A stretch of DNA of 64,000 bases from Bacillota bacterium (lineage in GTDB: Bacteria; Bacillota; Clostridia; Lachnospirales; Lachnospiraceae). The position numbers were made by a program, and so were the translations under genes. Under the pieces are notes generated by a model, which was not told where the DNA came from, did not search any database, and saw only the letters and a program-made list of their open reading frames with translations. The stretch spans positions 124,001 through 188,000 of the forward strand of contig JAEZZO010000042.1 in assembly GCA_023418475.1 (NCBI GenBank), written 5' to 3'. Shown piece by piece: positions 42,348 through 51,356 of this stretch. Position 1 is the first letter of the stretch; each line of letters begins with the position of its first letter.

Positions 42348-44543
42348 ATGAAAAGAAAAATAATAACCTTTATCATGCTGTTAATTATGATATCTCTTCT
42401 TGGAAGCCGAGCTGGAATGACGATTGCATATGCGCAAGAGAACGGAGCGGGAAGTGATACTAACATACAGACCGGTAATATCACGAATACTACTCCAGCA
42501 GATACGAATATACAGCCCGGTGATACTACAAGTCCCACCCCCACAGTTACTCCAGCTAATCCCTTGATTACGGTAACCTCCATCATGATCAGACAATCAC
42601 CCTCCAAGGTCACTTATAGAAAAGGAGAAAGCCTGAACTTCTCAGATATGATTGTGGATGCCTATTATAGTGATGGTACGACGGCGGCGGTTACGGATTA
42701 TCAGATATCGGGTTATGACAGCAGCTTACTTGGAACTCAGACAGTTATCATTAGTTATCAAGGGCAGACAGTATCCCTTGCCATTACAGTATTGCCGCCC
42801 AAGGTCATGAATGTAACCTGTACAAATCACGATATGTCATCCCTTACATTATCCTGGGATCCGATCATGAGTGCTGTCAGATATGAGATTTATACCTATG
42901 ATACATTGACAGGGAGTTATACACTTGCTACTACAGTTTACGGAAACAGTGCAACGCTTAATTATCCCCCGGCCACCGCACAAAGTTTTCAAATCTGTGC
43001 TATTGAATCAGTCAACGGGACAGAATACAAGAGTGATTACTCGGATACTTTTACTGCAGCAACATCTCCTGCAGCGGTAACGGGACTTTCAGCTACTGCC
43101 AATACAGCTTCTTCCATCATGTTAAGCTGGGATCAGACAAGCGGAGCAACCGGTTATATCATTTACCGTGCATTGGAAAACTCCTCTGAATTTACACTAT
43201 GTAACGTTACAAATACCAATACGTACCAGGATTCAAAATTATCATCCGGAGTTTCTTATCAGTACAAGGTATGCGCATTTACCTTTGATAAGCAATACAA
43301 CGGTGATTATTCATCAGTTTTGGATACCAGTACAAGTCCGGCTGTTTCGCTGGTGAAGTATAAAGCAGGAGAAGAAAAGGTAAAAATAACCTATAAGAGA
43401 GTAAATGGTGCATCCTTTTACGATATTTACATGGCTGATTCGAGTTCGAATTACACTCTTTTAACCTCAAGAATAGGTTGGTATAAAAATTATTATATTG
43501 CGGACGGACTTGCAACCGGAGAAACCTATTCCTTTTATGTGGTTGCACGAAAAGAATATAATGGTGTCAGCTATCAGGGAGATGCATCAGAAACTATTTC
43601 AATTGATATCGTACCGGTTGAACCTACCAGTACAAATGCTAAAATATTTGCTGCAAAAAGTGATTTTATGAATTCCTATGCATATACCAAGATTGACTTT
43701 TTCCGTAAGTATGTACAATATGCAAAAAGCTTTATCATACCGGGACTGGTTACAACGAATGTTGATGGATTTTCAAGTAACAAGATGGTGCCGCAGGGAA
43801 TAACTTTTAGCGAAAATTATCTGTTTCAGACAGCGTATGACTTGACAGGGGAAGAAAATTCAGTGATTTATGTGATGGATAAAAAAACGAAGGAACTGCT
43901 TACAACTCTGATACTTCCCTCTAAGACACATGCAGGTGGGATTGGCTATGACGGAGTGAATCTTTGGGTTCCGACCGGCAAGAAGGTTTCTTCCATTCCG
44001 ATGACTGTCATAGAAGATGCAGTCTCATCCGGTAATGCATATGTGAATGTAACCTATAATACCACCTGTCCTATTAGTATAACAGGATCCTATATAACTT
44101 ATCATGATGATAAATTATGGGTTGGAAGCTATGATGAGTTGAAGCAGACTTATATGTACAGCTATGATATTTATGACAAGGATTCCAGTCCTACCCTCGA
44201 GCAGGCAGATGCAATGTATATGCCCACGCGTGTTCAGGGAGTGGCCTTCACCAATCAGGGTACAATGATCCTGTCACGCTCTTGTCAGCTATATAAAGGA
44301 TTAAGAGGATATATGCGTCAGCTAGATGTTTACAGACCAGATTTTTCAAAAGAAACAAATGGAGTAATTTCTCTTGGCAATGTAATGAATTCGGTCGAAA
44401 TGCCATCCATGAATGAGGATATCGCGATTGACGGAGCTTATTTATATGTTAATTTCGAATCGGCAGCTTTTGAGAAAGCATCTTATAAAATGGATCGCAT
44501 CTGTGCTTTTAAATTAACATCGATCACCAAGAAGACGAAATAG
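42348..44543 (+). CDS. secreted protein with Ig-like and FnIII domains and a C-terminal propeller-like domain
   Basis: A 731-residue protein with a signal peptide (MKRKIITFIMLLIMISLLG, cleavage near AYA-QE), then a Thr/Pro-rich linker (about 35-80), a bacterial Ig-like domain (about 82-150, with VTYRKGESLNFSDMIVDAYY), three FnIII domains (about 155-240, 245-335, 335-425), and a C-terminal region (about 430-731) with repeated features of a propeller (GVNLWVPTGKKVSSI, DKLWVGSYD). No enzyme motif is recognised. FnIII and Ig units commonly space surface enzymes from the wall. The start has AAAGGATT. A 74-base gap separates it from the small gene that follows; the shared terminator is at 45050. 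Confidence 0.82.
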   Translation: MKRKIITFIMLLIMISLLGSRAGMTIAYAQENGAGSDTNIQTGNITNTTPADTNIQPGDTTSPTPTVTPANPLITVTSIMIRQSPSKVTYRKGESLNFSDMIVDAYYSDGTTAAVTDYQISGYDSSLLGTQTVIISYQGQTVSLAITVLPPKVMNVTCTNHDMSSLTLSWDPIMSAVRYEIYTYDTLTGSYTLATTVYGNSATLNYPPATAQSFQICAIESVNGTEYKSDYSDTFTAATSPAAVTGLSATANTASSIMLSWDQTSGATGYIIYRALENSSEFTLCNVTNTNTYQDSKLSSGVSYQYKVCAFTFDKQYNGDYSSVLDTSTSPAVSLVKYKAGEEKVKITYKRVNGASFYDIYMADSSSNYTLLTSRIGWYKNYYIADGLATGETYSFYVVARKEYNGVSYQGDASETISIDIVPVEPTSTNAKIFAAKSDFMNSYAYTKIDFFRKYVQYAKSFIIPGLVTTNVDGFSSNKMVPQGITFSENYLFQTAYDLTGEENSVIYVMDKKTKELLTTLILPSKTHAGGIGYDGVNLWVPTGKKVSSIPMTVIEDAVSSGNAYVNVTYNTTCPISITGSYITYHDDKLWVGSYDELKQTYMYSYDIYDKDSSPTLEQADAMYMPTRVQGVAFTNQGTMILSRSCQLYKGLRGYMRQLDVYRPDFSKETNGVISLGNVMNSVEMPSMNEDIAIDGAYLYVNFESAAFEKASYKMDRICAFKLTSITKKTK

Positions 44544-44658
44544 ACAGGATAGACAGAGCATATAATAAATTGCTGTAAGTTGATGAAATATTACTGTTAT
44601 TATTATAAGCGGAGTGAATTAGAGAACCGAATATAAATACAGGAGGGAATATCTGCAC

Positions 44659-44916
44659 ATGGATAATATTGTAATTTCTTTTGGGGATGTCATTGATTTG
44701 AACCATATTCTGCATGAGAAAGGAAATTTGTTCAAAGTACACCTGCACGATGCATGTGGTAGTCAGAGCTTTACAATTGACGTTCTGAATGAGGATTCTG
44801 GCATGAATGACTACGATAGCATGAAGAATGAGATAATTCGTTTCTTTCAGGAGAAAAATATTTCGGTAAAATTTTCAGATAATAGTGCAAGCTTTCTTCT
44901 TTATCAAAGCAAATAG
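44659..44916 (+). CDS. small conserved protein, perhaps the RDAC family
   Basis: An 85-residue soluble protein with a mixed alpha/beta pattern: ISFGDVIDLNHILHEKG, then VHLHDACGSQSFTIDVL, and a C-terminal part NEIIRFFQEKNISVKF. The HDACGSQSF stretch resembles the short clostridial proteins called RDAC family, whose function is unknown; I recall the family only from its motif. The start has AGGAGG nine bases before it. It follows the secreted FnIII gene, with a terminator after it. Confidence 0.72.
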   Translation: MDNIVISFGDVIDLNHILHEKGNLFKVHLHDACGSQSFTIDVLNEDSGMNDYDSMKNEIIRFFQEKNISVKFSDNSASFLLYQSK

Positions 44917-45049
44917 AGCCGAAAATTAGAGTGAAAATACACATATGTGTTGATTTTATAATCGTAACACCTAATTTATACCAGTAAATTGCGGCTGATA
45001 AATACGGGTTGCACAATTGGGGAAAATATGCTAGACTAACTTTATTCAC

Positions 45050-45080
45050 AAAGGTGTTGCAGATAATGCAGCACCTTTTT
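45050..45080 (+). terminator. terminator after the small conserved gene
   Basis: AAAGGTGTTGCA (45050-45061) pairs with TGCAGCACCTTT (45067-45078, one G-T pair), then TT. Confidence 0.8.
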
Positions 45081-45203
45081 CGAGTTTGTTATCAGCATGG
45101 GAGCAATCTAACGGGTGAAACATCATCAACACAGACTTGTCGACACTTGCCTTTAACCTTCTATTACTGCTAAATGCAGGCAATCCTAGGACGCCCGGTC
45201 TGC

Positions 45204-45275
45204 GCCATATGAATACATATGCATTCATATTCATCCGGCAAATCATTTTTAGGCTTTTGACATTCGTATCCTAAA
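45204..45275. repeat. partial copy of the nested palindromic element
   Basis: It matches about three quarters of bases of 22928-22996, including ATGAATA..TATTCATC and TTAGGCTTT..GACATTCG..ATCCTAA. It lies 120 bases before the PucR gene. The left outer arm is not conserved. Confidence 0.6.
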
Positions 45276-45397
45276 GGAAACCACGAGAAAACGGTAGTTT
45301 CAATGTAGGAAGGATGTAGTTTTTAGGATTTTCATTCTACAAGCATAAATGTAGGATGAGATTGATGCACCGGTTTTTCGGCGGAAGGGATGATTTT

Positions 45398-46558
45398 ATG
45401 GCGATAATGGTGAAAAAACTGTATAAGAACGGAACTTTCCTTTACCAGATGAATTTGATTGCAGGCAGAGGGGGTCTTACCAATCTGGTTCAATGGGTTC
45501 ATATTATTGAAGATGATAATGTAAGTGCTTTTTTGCATGGGAAAGAGTTGGTTTTTACTTCTGGAATTTTAAACCATGAGAAAGATTGGCTGCTTCATTT
45601 TGCACAAAAGCTGCACGGAGTAGGAGCCAGTGCATTTGTGGTAAATATTGGTCCTTATACAAAAGAGATACCCAAAGAAGTACTGGACTATTGTAATGAA
45701 GTTAATCTACCTCTCTTTACAATACCCTGGCAAACCAGAATGGTAGATATGACAAGAGATTTTTGCCACCGGATCATGAATAGTAACCATGTTGAGAACA
45801 GTATAGCAACTACGATTAAAAACATTATTTTTAAGATCGGAGATCTCGAAACGCAGATTCTGCAGATGGAACGCTATGGCTACCAAAGAGACGGACATTT
45901 TTGTTTCATAAGTATTGACGCCATCGACAGTGACGGCAAATATTCTCAGGAATATATGGATGTGCTGGAAAACTATGCAGAGAAGACAGCCAGAAGTATA
46001 AAAGAATTATTCATTTCCTTTTCTTATAAGGAGTGTCTGATATTGGTTCTTGTAGATTATACGGATAAAGATATAGAGATATTTATAAAGGATTTTCTCA
46101 GGCTATCAAAGAAGGAGAAAAATCAGTATCATCTGCATATGGGGATCAGTTCAAACCAGCAGGGACTTGACAAGCAGGATAAGAACTTTGAAAAGGCACT
46201 GGCAGCAATGGAGATGGCGAAAAAAAGGAAGGAAATTATTAATTACTATGATAAACTGGATCTATATAAGGTACTTTATGCGGTGAATGATAAAGCAGTT
46301 TTGAGAAGCTATTACCGGGATACAATCGGAAAACTGGAGACATTTGATCTTAAAAATAACACGGAGCTTACTAATCTTTTAAAAACCTATTTTGAAAATA
46401 ATGCAAGTCTTCAGCTGGTATCGGAAAAACTATATGTTCACCGGAATACCGTGACAAATCAATTGAAAAAGATTGAATTGATTACAGGATATAATCCTTT
46501 GGAGCTGGAAGACCGCGTGAAGCTTTATATGGGGTTTTATATCAAGGATATCATATAA
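45398..46558 (+). CDS. PucR-family transcriptional regulator
   Basis: A 386-residue PucR protein. The N-terminal PucR sensor domain (about 10-110: LTNLVQWVHIIEDDNVSAFLHGKELVFTSG) is followed by a middle domain (about 130-300) and a C-terminal helix-turn-helix (LVSEKLYVHRNTVTNQLKKIELITGYNPLE). PucR proteins often regulate purine or pyrimidine catabolism, and the pyrimidine degradation genes begin 400 bases downstream. The start at 45398 has GGAAGGG before it; ATG 45356 is in frame with no good site. A dyad (46755) upstream of the pyrimidine promoter may be its target. Confidence 0.9.
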   Translation: MAIMVKKLYKNGTFLYQMNLIAGRGGLTNLVQWVHIIEDDNVSAFLHGKELVFTSGILNHEKDWLLHFAQKLHGVGASAFVVNIGPYTKEIPKEVLDYCNEVNLPLFTIPWQTRMVDMTRDFCHRIMNSNHVENSIATTIKNIIFKIGDLETQILQMERYGYQRDGHFCFISIDAIDSDGKYSQEYMDVLENYAEKTARSIKELFISFSYKECLILVLVDYTDKDIEIFIKDFLRLSKKEKNQYHLHMGISSNQQGLDKQDKNFEKALAAMEMAKKRKEIINYYDKLDLYKVLYAVNDKAVLRSYYRDTIGKLETFDLKNNTELTNLLKTYFENNASLQLVSEKLYVHRNTVTNQLKKIELITGYNPLELEDRVKLYMGFYIKDII

Positions 46559-46754
46559 TTTGAAAATAAAAGTCAGTAAAGAAAATGATTATGGAATAAC
46601 TGCATTCATCTTTATGTTATACAAGACGGTCGATTTACACGCAAATTATATCTGAGAATTGTTTGTAATTATAAAAAATGAAACAATAATTCTGTTAAAT
46701 GTGTAAAAATATATAAAAAAGCAGAGAACAATACAAAATATACAAAATATTCTG

Positions 46755-46772
46755 ATTGTGCACTTGCACAAT
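46755..46772 (+). promoter_or_regulatory. dyad upstream of the pyrimidine-operon promoter
   Basis: ATTGTGC and GCACAAT around ACTT, ending 20 bases before the -35 box. This is the usual position for an activator; the PucR protein is the best candidate. Confidence 0.62.
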
Positions 46773-46792
46773 AATTATTGTTCATGTATCGA

Positions 46793-46821
46793 TTGCTTTT
46801 GTTCTTCACTCTGTATATAAT
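46793..46821 (+). promoter_or_regulatory. sigma-A promoter of the pyrimidine-degradation operon
   Basis: TTGCTT (46793-46798), 17-base spacer, TATAAT (46816-46821), 130 bases before the aminotransferase start. Confidence 0.75.
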
Positions 46822-46847
46822 AGCAACTAAATTAAATATTCAATTGA

Positions 46848-46894
46848 AAGCAGCAAAGGAGCCGTCTAAGAATTCTCTTTGCTGCTTATTTTAT
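46848..46894 (+). promoter_or_regulatory. terminator-like hairpin in the operon leader
   Basis: AAGCAGCAAAG (46848-46858) pairs with CTTTGCTGCTT (46877-46887) over 11 bp, then ATTTTAT. It lies between the promoter and the first gene, so it could act as an attenuator. Another hairpin (TGCTGT/ACAGCA, 46923-46937) stands just before the ribosome site. Confidence 0.6.
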
Positions 46895-46911
46895 AGGAAA
46901 ATTCATCCTAT
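46893..46911 (+). repeat. second copy of the TAGGAAA-TTC-TCCTA hairpin
   Basis: ATAGGA and TCCTAT around AAATTCA. It shares all but two bases of its core with 14588-14605. Confidence 0.55.
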
Positions 46912-46951
46912 TAAAAACTGATATGCTGTAAAACAGCAGAGGGAGGATGCT

Positions 46952-48280
46952 ATGACAGGTGAAGAAATCAGAAGTACTCTAAAGGAATATAATTTACAGT
47001 CCTGGAGCAAACAGAAAAATCTCAATCCTATAACTGTGGAAAAGGCAGAAGGAATTTATTTCTGGGATGAAAAAGGAAACCGCTACAGTGATATGTCTTC
47101 TCAGCTTGTGAATATGAACTTGGGATTTGGAAATAAAGCAATTGGTGATGCGATTAAGGCACAGGTGGATCAATATTGTTTTGTGGGTCCATCCTTCGGG
47201 GCAGAATCGAGAGCGAAGCTGGCTAAAAAAATTGTACAACTGATGCCTGACACAATGGGTAAGGTTTTCTTTACAAATGCAGGAGCTGATGCAAATGAAA
47301 ATGCAGTTAAAATTGCCAGAATGTATACCGGTAAGAATAAAATATTCAGCCGTTACCGCAGCTATCACGGTTCCTCCTTCGGAGCCGGCAATTTAACCGG
47401 AGAACCCAGAAGATATGCATTAGAGCCAGGAATTCCCGGATTTGTTAAATTTATTGATCCATATATCTACCGCGAGGCAGTAGAATTTAAATCAGAAGAA
47501 GAGGCAGCGAAATATTACCTTACAAAGCTGGAGGAACAGATCAATTATGAAGGAACGGATGCAATAGCCGCTATCGTAATGGAAACCATCACAGGTTCAA
47601 ATGGAGTCATCTTACCACCAAAGGGATATCTTCCGGGAGTCAGAAAGCTGTGTGACAAATACGGAATCTTAATGATATGCGATGAGGTAATGACAGGATG
47701 GTGCAGAACCGGTAAGATGTTTGCTTTTGAAAATTTTGATGTAATTCCGGATATTGTAAGCTTTGCGAAAGGGGTAACCTGCGGATATGTTCCGCTTGGC
47801 GGAGTAGTGGTAAGCAAGAAAATAGCTGCTTATTTTGATGAAAATTTACTATCCTGCGGACTTACCTACAGTGGTCATCCGTTGGCCTGTGCAGCAGGTG
47901 TTGCCTGTATCGATTATTATGAAGAGGCAGATATCCTGGGTAATGTCAATAAAGTGGGAAAAATTCTTGGTGAAAAACTAGAGGAAATGAAAGCGGCACA
48001 TGCCTGTGTCGGAGATGTCAGATACATCGGTTTATTCTCTGCGGTTGAGCTTGTTAAGGATAAAGTGACAAAGGAAGCACTGGTTCCTTATGGAAAAGAT
48101 CCGGAAGGGATTATGGGAAAGATTATAGGACTCTTAAAGGAACGCAGCTTTATGACCTACTCCCATGAGAACATGATCTTAATTGCACCACCCTTGATTA
48201 TAACGCAGGAGCAGTTAGCAGAGGAGCTCGCGAAGCTGGAGGAAGTACTTGAGATCGTAGATCAGAAGTTTATCGGATAG
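46952..48280 (+). CDS. class III aminotransferase, probably beta-alanine transaminase
   Basis: A 442-residue PLP enzyme of the omega-aminotransferase type: FTNAGADANENAVKIAR (PLP phosphate), YRSYHGSSFGAGNLTG, DEVMTGW with Asp244, and Lys273 in SFAKGVTCGYVPLGG for the Schiff base. In this operon context (dihydropyrimidinase and ureidopropionase further down) it most likely converts beta-alanine, or 3-aminoisobutyrate from thymine, to malonate semialdehyde with pyruvate or 2-oxoglutarate. The next gene, an alcohol dehydrogenase 13 bases downstream, would reduce the aldehyde. The start has GAGGGAGG. Amine specificity is inferred. Confidence 0.88.
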   Translation: MTGEEIRSTLKEYNLQSWSKQKNLNPITVEKAEGIYFWDEKGNRYSDMSSQLVNMNLGFGNKAIGDAIKAQVDQYCFVGPSFGAESRAKLAKKIVQLMPDTMGKVFFTNAGADANENAVKIARMYTGKNKIFSRYRSYHGSSFGAGNLTGEPRRYALEPGIPGFVKFIDPYIYREAVEFKSEEEAAKYYLTKLEEQINYEGTDAIAAIVMETITGSNGVILPPKGYLPGVRKLCDKYGILMICDEVMTGWCRTGKMFAFENFDVIPDIVSFAKGVTCGYVPLGGVVVSKKIAAYFDENLLSCGLTYSGHPLACAAGVACIDYYEEADILGNVNKVGKILGEKLEEMKAAHACVGDVRYIGLFSAVELVKDKVTKEALVPYGKDPEGIMGKIIGLLKERSFMTYSHENMILIAPPLIITQEQLAEELAKLEEVLEIVDQKFIG

Positions 48281-48293
48281 AATGGAGGTTCTT

Positions 48294-49445
48294 GTGGCAT
48301 ATCAGTTTACATTACCCGGTAGGGTCATCCTAGGTAATAATGCACTGGAGGCAAGTGAAGTAATTATAAAAAGCTATGGTAAAAAAGCACTTGTGGTTAC
48401 CGGTAAAATTGTTACAAAAAATGGAATGGTCAAGATATTAACAGATTATTTAGAACAATGGAATATAGAATATGAGGTATTTAATGATATTACAGGAGAA
48501 CCCACGGATAAAATGATCCTGGAGGGAGTGAAAGTATATAAGGAAACGGGTTGTGATTTTCTTGTAGGAATTGGCGGAGGCAGTCCGCTTGACAGCGCGA
48601 AAGCAATTGCTGCAATGTCAGTGTTGAGCGGCAGAATATCAGGTTATATGGGGAAAGAAATTCAGGGAAAGTTACCTCCCATGGTTCTGATACCAACTAC
48701 TGCTGGTACAGGATCAGAAACAACAAAATTCACAATTATTACTGACACTGAAAAGGATGTTAAAATGCTGTTGAAGGGCGATGTCCTTTTACCAAATCTG
48801 GCTGTGATCGATCCATCCTTTACTCTTTTAGCACCGCCTGATATAACAGCAGCAACAGGAATGGATGCACTGACACATGCGGTCGAAGCCTATACCTCCA
48901 AAAAAGCGAATACCTTAACGGATCTGTATGCATTGTCAGCTATCAAACGAATTTTCACTTATCTTCCGGCTGTCTACCAAAACGGAGAAGATGAAAAAGC
49001 AAGAGAAGAAATGGCAATCGCTGCCTTTGAGGCGGGTATCTGTATAAATAATGCATCAGTAACCCTGGTACATGGCATGAGCAGACCAATCGGAGCATTG
49101 TTTCATGTTCCGCATGGGATTTCCAATGCTATGCTGATTACAGAGTGTTTGAGATTTGCATTGGATGGCTGTTATAGTAAATTTGCTGAGATTGCAAAAG
49201 TAATAGGAGCAGCAGAGTATGATATTCCCGAGAAAGAAGCGGCAAAGGCTTTCTTACAGGAACTGTCTGCCTTATGCGGCATCTTAAAAATACCTACTTT
49301 GAAGGAGTACGGTATTGTAAAAGAGGACTTCGATGCAATGACAGAGAAAATGGCCGGTGATGCAATGGCAAGCGGGAGTCCTGCAAATACAATGAAAGCA
49401 GTTCAGAAAGAGGATTTGATAGAAATTTATCAAAAGCTATGGTAA
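48294..49445 (+). CDS. iron-containing alcohol dehydrogenase, probable semialdehyde reductase
   Basis: A 383-residue Fe-type dehydrogenase with GIGGGSPLDSAKA (92-104), ATGMDALTHAVEAY and HVPHGISNAM for metal binding. It is not close to the first copy at 13319 outside these motifs. In an operon for pyrimidine breakdown it probably reduces malonate semialdehyde (or its methyl form) to 3-hydroxypropionate with NAD(P)H. The start is taken as GTG 48294, five bases after GGAGG; an ATG at 48282 overlaps that ribosome site. The 200-base gap after it holds a hairpin and a repeat. Confidence 0.88.
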   Translation: MAYQFTLPGRVILGNNALEASEVIIKSYGKKALVVTGKIVTKNGMVKILTDYLEQWNIEYEVFNDITGEPTDKMILEGVKVYKETGCDFLVGIGGGSPLDSAKAIAAMSVLSGRISGYMGKEIQGKLPPMVLIPTTAGTGSETTKFTIITDTEKDVKMLLKGDVLLPNLAVIDPSFTLLAPPDITAATGMDALTHAVEAYTSKKANTLTDLYALSAIKRIFTYLPAVYQNGEDEKAREEMAIAAFEAGICINNASVTLVHGMSRPIGALFHVPHGISNAMLITECLRFALDGCYSKFAEIAKVIGAAEYDIPEKEAAKAFLQELSALCGILKIPTLKEYGIVKEDFDAMTEKMAGDAMASGSPANTMKAVQKEDLIEIYQKLW

Positions 49446-49502
49446 GCAGGATAAAGTGATGTAGAGATATTAATAAAATAGATAGCGTTAACAAAATGTA
49501 CG

Positions 49503-49531
49503 ATGGCGTAAAGCAAAGGGCTTTGCGCCAT
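49503..49531 (+). terminator. hairpin between adh2 and the ABC transporter genes
   Basis: ATGGCGTAAAGC and GCTTTGCGCCAT form a 12-bp stem with one G-T pair; only TTT follows, so termination may be partial. Confidence 0.5.
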
Positions 49532-49538
49532 TTAGCGT

Positions 49539-49612
49539 AAGGAGTGTTGGAGCCGAGAAATATGTGCGTTCTGTATAAACAATTTGAACAACTATATCGT
49601 TTCGCAATTGCC
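49539..49612 (-). repeat. inverted copy of the 22742 repeat
   Basis: AAGGAGTGTTGGAG, then ATATGTG, ACAATTTGAACAACTATAT and GCAATTGCC match the complement of 22742-22815 at about 85 percent. It lies just before the ABC transporter operon. Confidence 0.75.
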
Positions 49613-49644
49613 TACACACTGTAATAATAAAAGGAGGTTTTCCT

Positions 49645-50472
49645 ATGGTTGCAGCAACGAAAGTAGATAATGAATTATTTGAAGAAGTAGATGATTTTAG
49701 AAATAAAACAGAAATTAAAATTGAAAATTTGGGCGTAAGCTTTCCGGATAAAGAAGGCAGAGAACCGGTAATAGCTTTGAAAAATATTAATCTGGAAATC
49801 AAACAGGGAGAATTTATTTCCTTACTGGGGCCTTCCGGCTGTGGAAAAACCACTTTGCTTCGTACGATTGCTGATTTGCAGCAGCCCACCAGCGGCAGTA
49901 TTTTAGTAAGGGATCAATCACCAAGGGAAATCAGACTTCAGAAAAAATATGGAATTGTTTTTCAAAATCCTGTCCTATATGACTGGAGAACCGTAAGACG
50001 TAATGTATGCATGCCGATGGAACTGATGGGAATTCCTAAGAAGGACAGAACAGCCAGAGTAACAAAGATGCTGGAATTAGTCGGACTTATGGAATTCGGA
50101 AAAAAATATCCTCACGAGCTCAGTGGCGGTATGCAGCAGAGAGTCGGAATTGCCAGGGCGCTGGCAATTAAACCGGAAATTCTTCTGATGGATGAACCTT
50201 TCTCAGCTCTCGATGAATTTACGAAGGAAAAGCTTCACGAGGATTTATTAAGAATTTGGAAGAAGACGAATAAGACGATCCTGTTCGTTACCCATAACAT
50301 TCAGGAAGCAGTATTTCTTTCGGATCGCGTGGTAGTGTTATCACCACATCCGGGAAGGGTTTCTGCCGTAGTAGATATTAATCTGGAAAGACCGAGGGAA
50401 TTGACAGTTAAAAATTCGCCGGAATTTAATGCTCTGATGGCGAAGGTTCGAGGCAGCTTCGAGGGTGTATAG
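49645..50472 (+). CDS. ABC transporter ATPase, nitrate/thiamine-precursor type
   Basis: A 275-residue ABC ATPase: Walker A GPSGCGKTT (62-70), signature LSGGMQQR (159-166), Walker B ILLMDEP (179-185). The subfamily is that of NMT1/SsuB/TauB importers. It powers uptake, here probably of a pyrimidine base or dihydropyrimidine, through the two permeases and the binding protein that follow. The start has AAAGGAGG. The N terminus has 20 extra residues before the core. Confidence 0.92.
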   Translation: MVAATKVDNELFEEVDDFRNKTEIKIENLGVSFPDKEGREPVIALKNINLEIKQGEFISLLGPSGCGKTTLLRTIADLQQPTSGSILVRDQSPREIRLQKKYGIVFQNPVLYDWRTVRRNVCMPMELMGIPKKDRTARVTKMLELVGLMEFGKKYPHELSGGMQQRVGIARALAIKPEILLMDEPFSALDEFTKEKLHEDLLRIWKKTNKTILFVTHNIQEAVFLSDRVVVLSPHPGRVSAVVDINLERPRELTVKNSPEFNALMAKVRGSFEGV

Positions 50473-50496
50473 GATCCGAGAGATAGGAGGTTATTT

Positions 50497-51324
50497 ATGA
50501 AATATGCAAAGAAGGCCCTCTCCTCTAAGAAGTTTGTGACAGTAGTTTGGGTCATAGGGCTTATGATAGTATGGGAAATCGGGGCGACTGTAATTCAACA
50601 TACAAAACGGTCCCCTGAGAATGTACTTCCGCATTTATACCAGATTTTAAGTTCTGTATTAAGTAATAAAATGATAAGCAGTGGTCAAACTGCTTTGCAG
50701 ATTGTACTAAGTAATGCAGGAATAACACTGCTGCGTGCCGGCATTGGATTTTTGATCGGTATATTGATTGGTTTTGGGCTGGCACTGCTGATGAATTTAT
50801 TCAAACCCGTAGAGAAGACATTCTTTCCATACCTGATGATTATTCAAATGATACCCATACTTGGAATGGCACCGATTGTTCTTGCCGTTACAAAGGACAT
50901 TAACAAAAGCCGCATAGTAATTGCAGCAATCTTAACCTTTTATCCGGTAGCTACCAATACACTTGCTGGATTTCAGGCAGTGGAAAAGGAAAAGCATGAA
51001 CTTATGTATTCCATCGCAGCAAGTAAATATCAGATTTACACAAAGCTTCTCATTCCATCCTGTTTACCTTATTTTTTTACTGGACTAAAGATATCGGCAC
51101 CTATGGCAATTACGGCATCCATATTGGTGGATACGCTGCAGGGCGGTGGAGGACTTGGCTGTATGTTATCCCAATCCTTAAAGCATGCAATGTCAATTTA
51201 TGTATTCTGGCAGATTGTATTTATCAGTGCTATCATTGGTATCTTAAGCTACTATCTAATGACAGTGATCGAGAAAGTAGTATCACCTTATAAAAGAAGC
51301 AAGAAGACTGTAAAAAGAGCATAA
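50497..51324 (+). CDS. ABC transporter permease, first
   Basis: A 275-residue permease of the BPD_transp_1 type with about six hydrophobic segments. The ATPase-coupling loop is in the region EKHELMYSIAASKYQIYTKLL, equivalent to the EAA motif. The start has ATAGGAGG. It lies 24 bases after the ATPase gene and 32 bases before the second permease, with a start-proximal GC hairpin between. Confidence 0.92.
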   Translation: MKYAKKALSSKKFVTVVWVIGLMIVWEIGATVIQHTKRSPENVLPHLYQILSSVLSNKMISSGQTALQIVLSNAGITLLRAGIGFLIGILIGFGLALLMNLFKPVEKTFFPYLMIIQMIPILGMAPIVLAVTKDINKSRIVIAAILTFYPVATNTLAGFQAVEKEKHELMYSIAASKYQIYTKLLIPSCLPYFFTGLKISAPMAITASILVDTLQGGGGLGCMLSQSLKHAMSIYVFWQIVFISAIIGILSYYLMTVIEKVVSPYKRSKKTVKRA

Positions 51325-51326
51325 GC

Positions 51327-51340
51327 GCGCTGATTGGCGC
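51327..51340 (+). repeat. start-proximal GC hairpin between permease genes
   Basis: GCGC..GCGC with a six-base loop, then AGAAGTGAGGTG and the ATG at 51357. Confidence 0.6.
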
Positions 51341-51356
51341 AGAAGTGAGGTGAAAT

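Noticed and set aside
44917..45049. Additional small gene between the 85-residue protein gene and the terminator
   Set aside because: No start with a ribosome site and no conserved pattern was found; it is treated as transcript tail.
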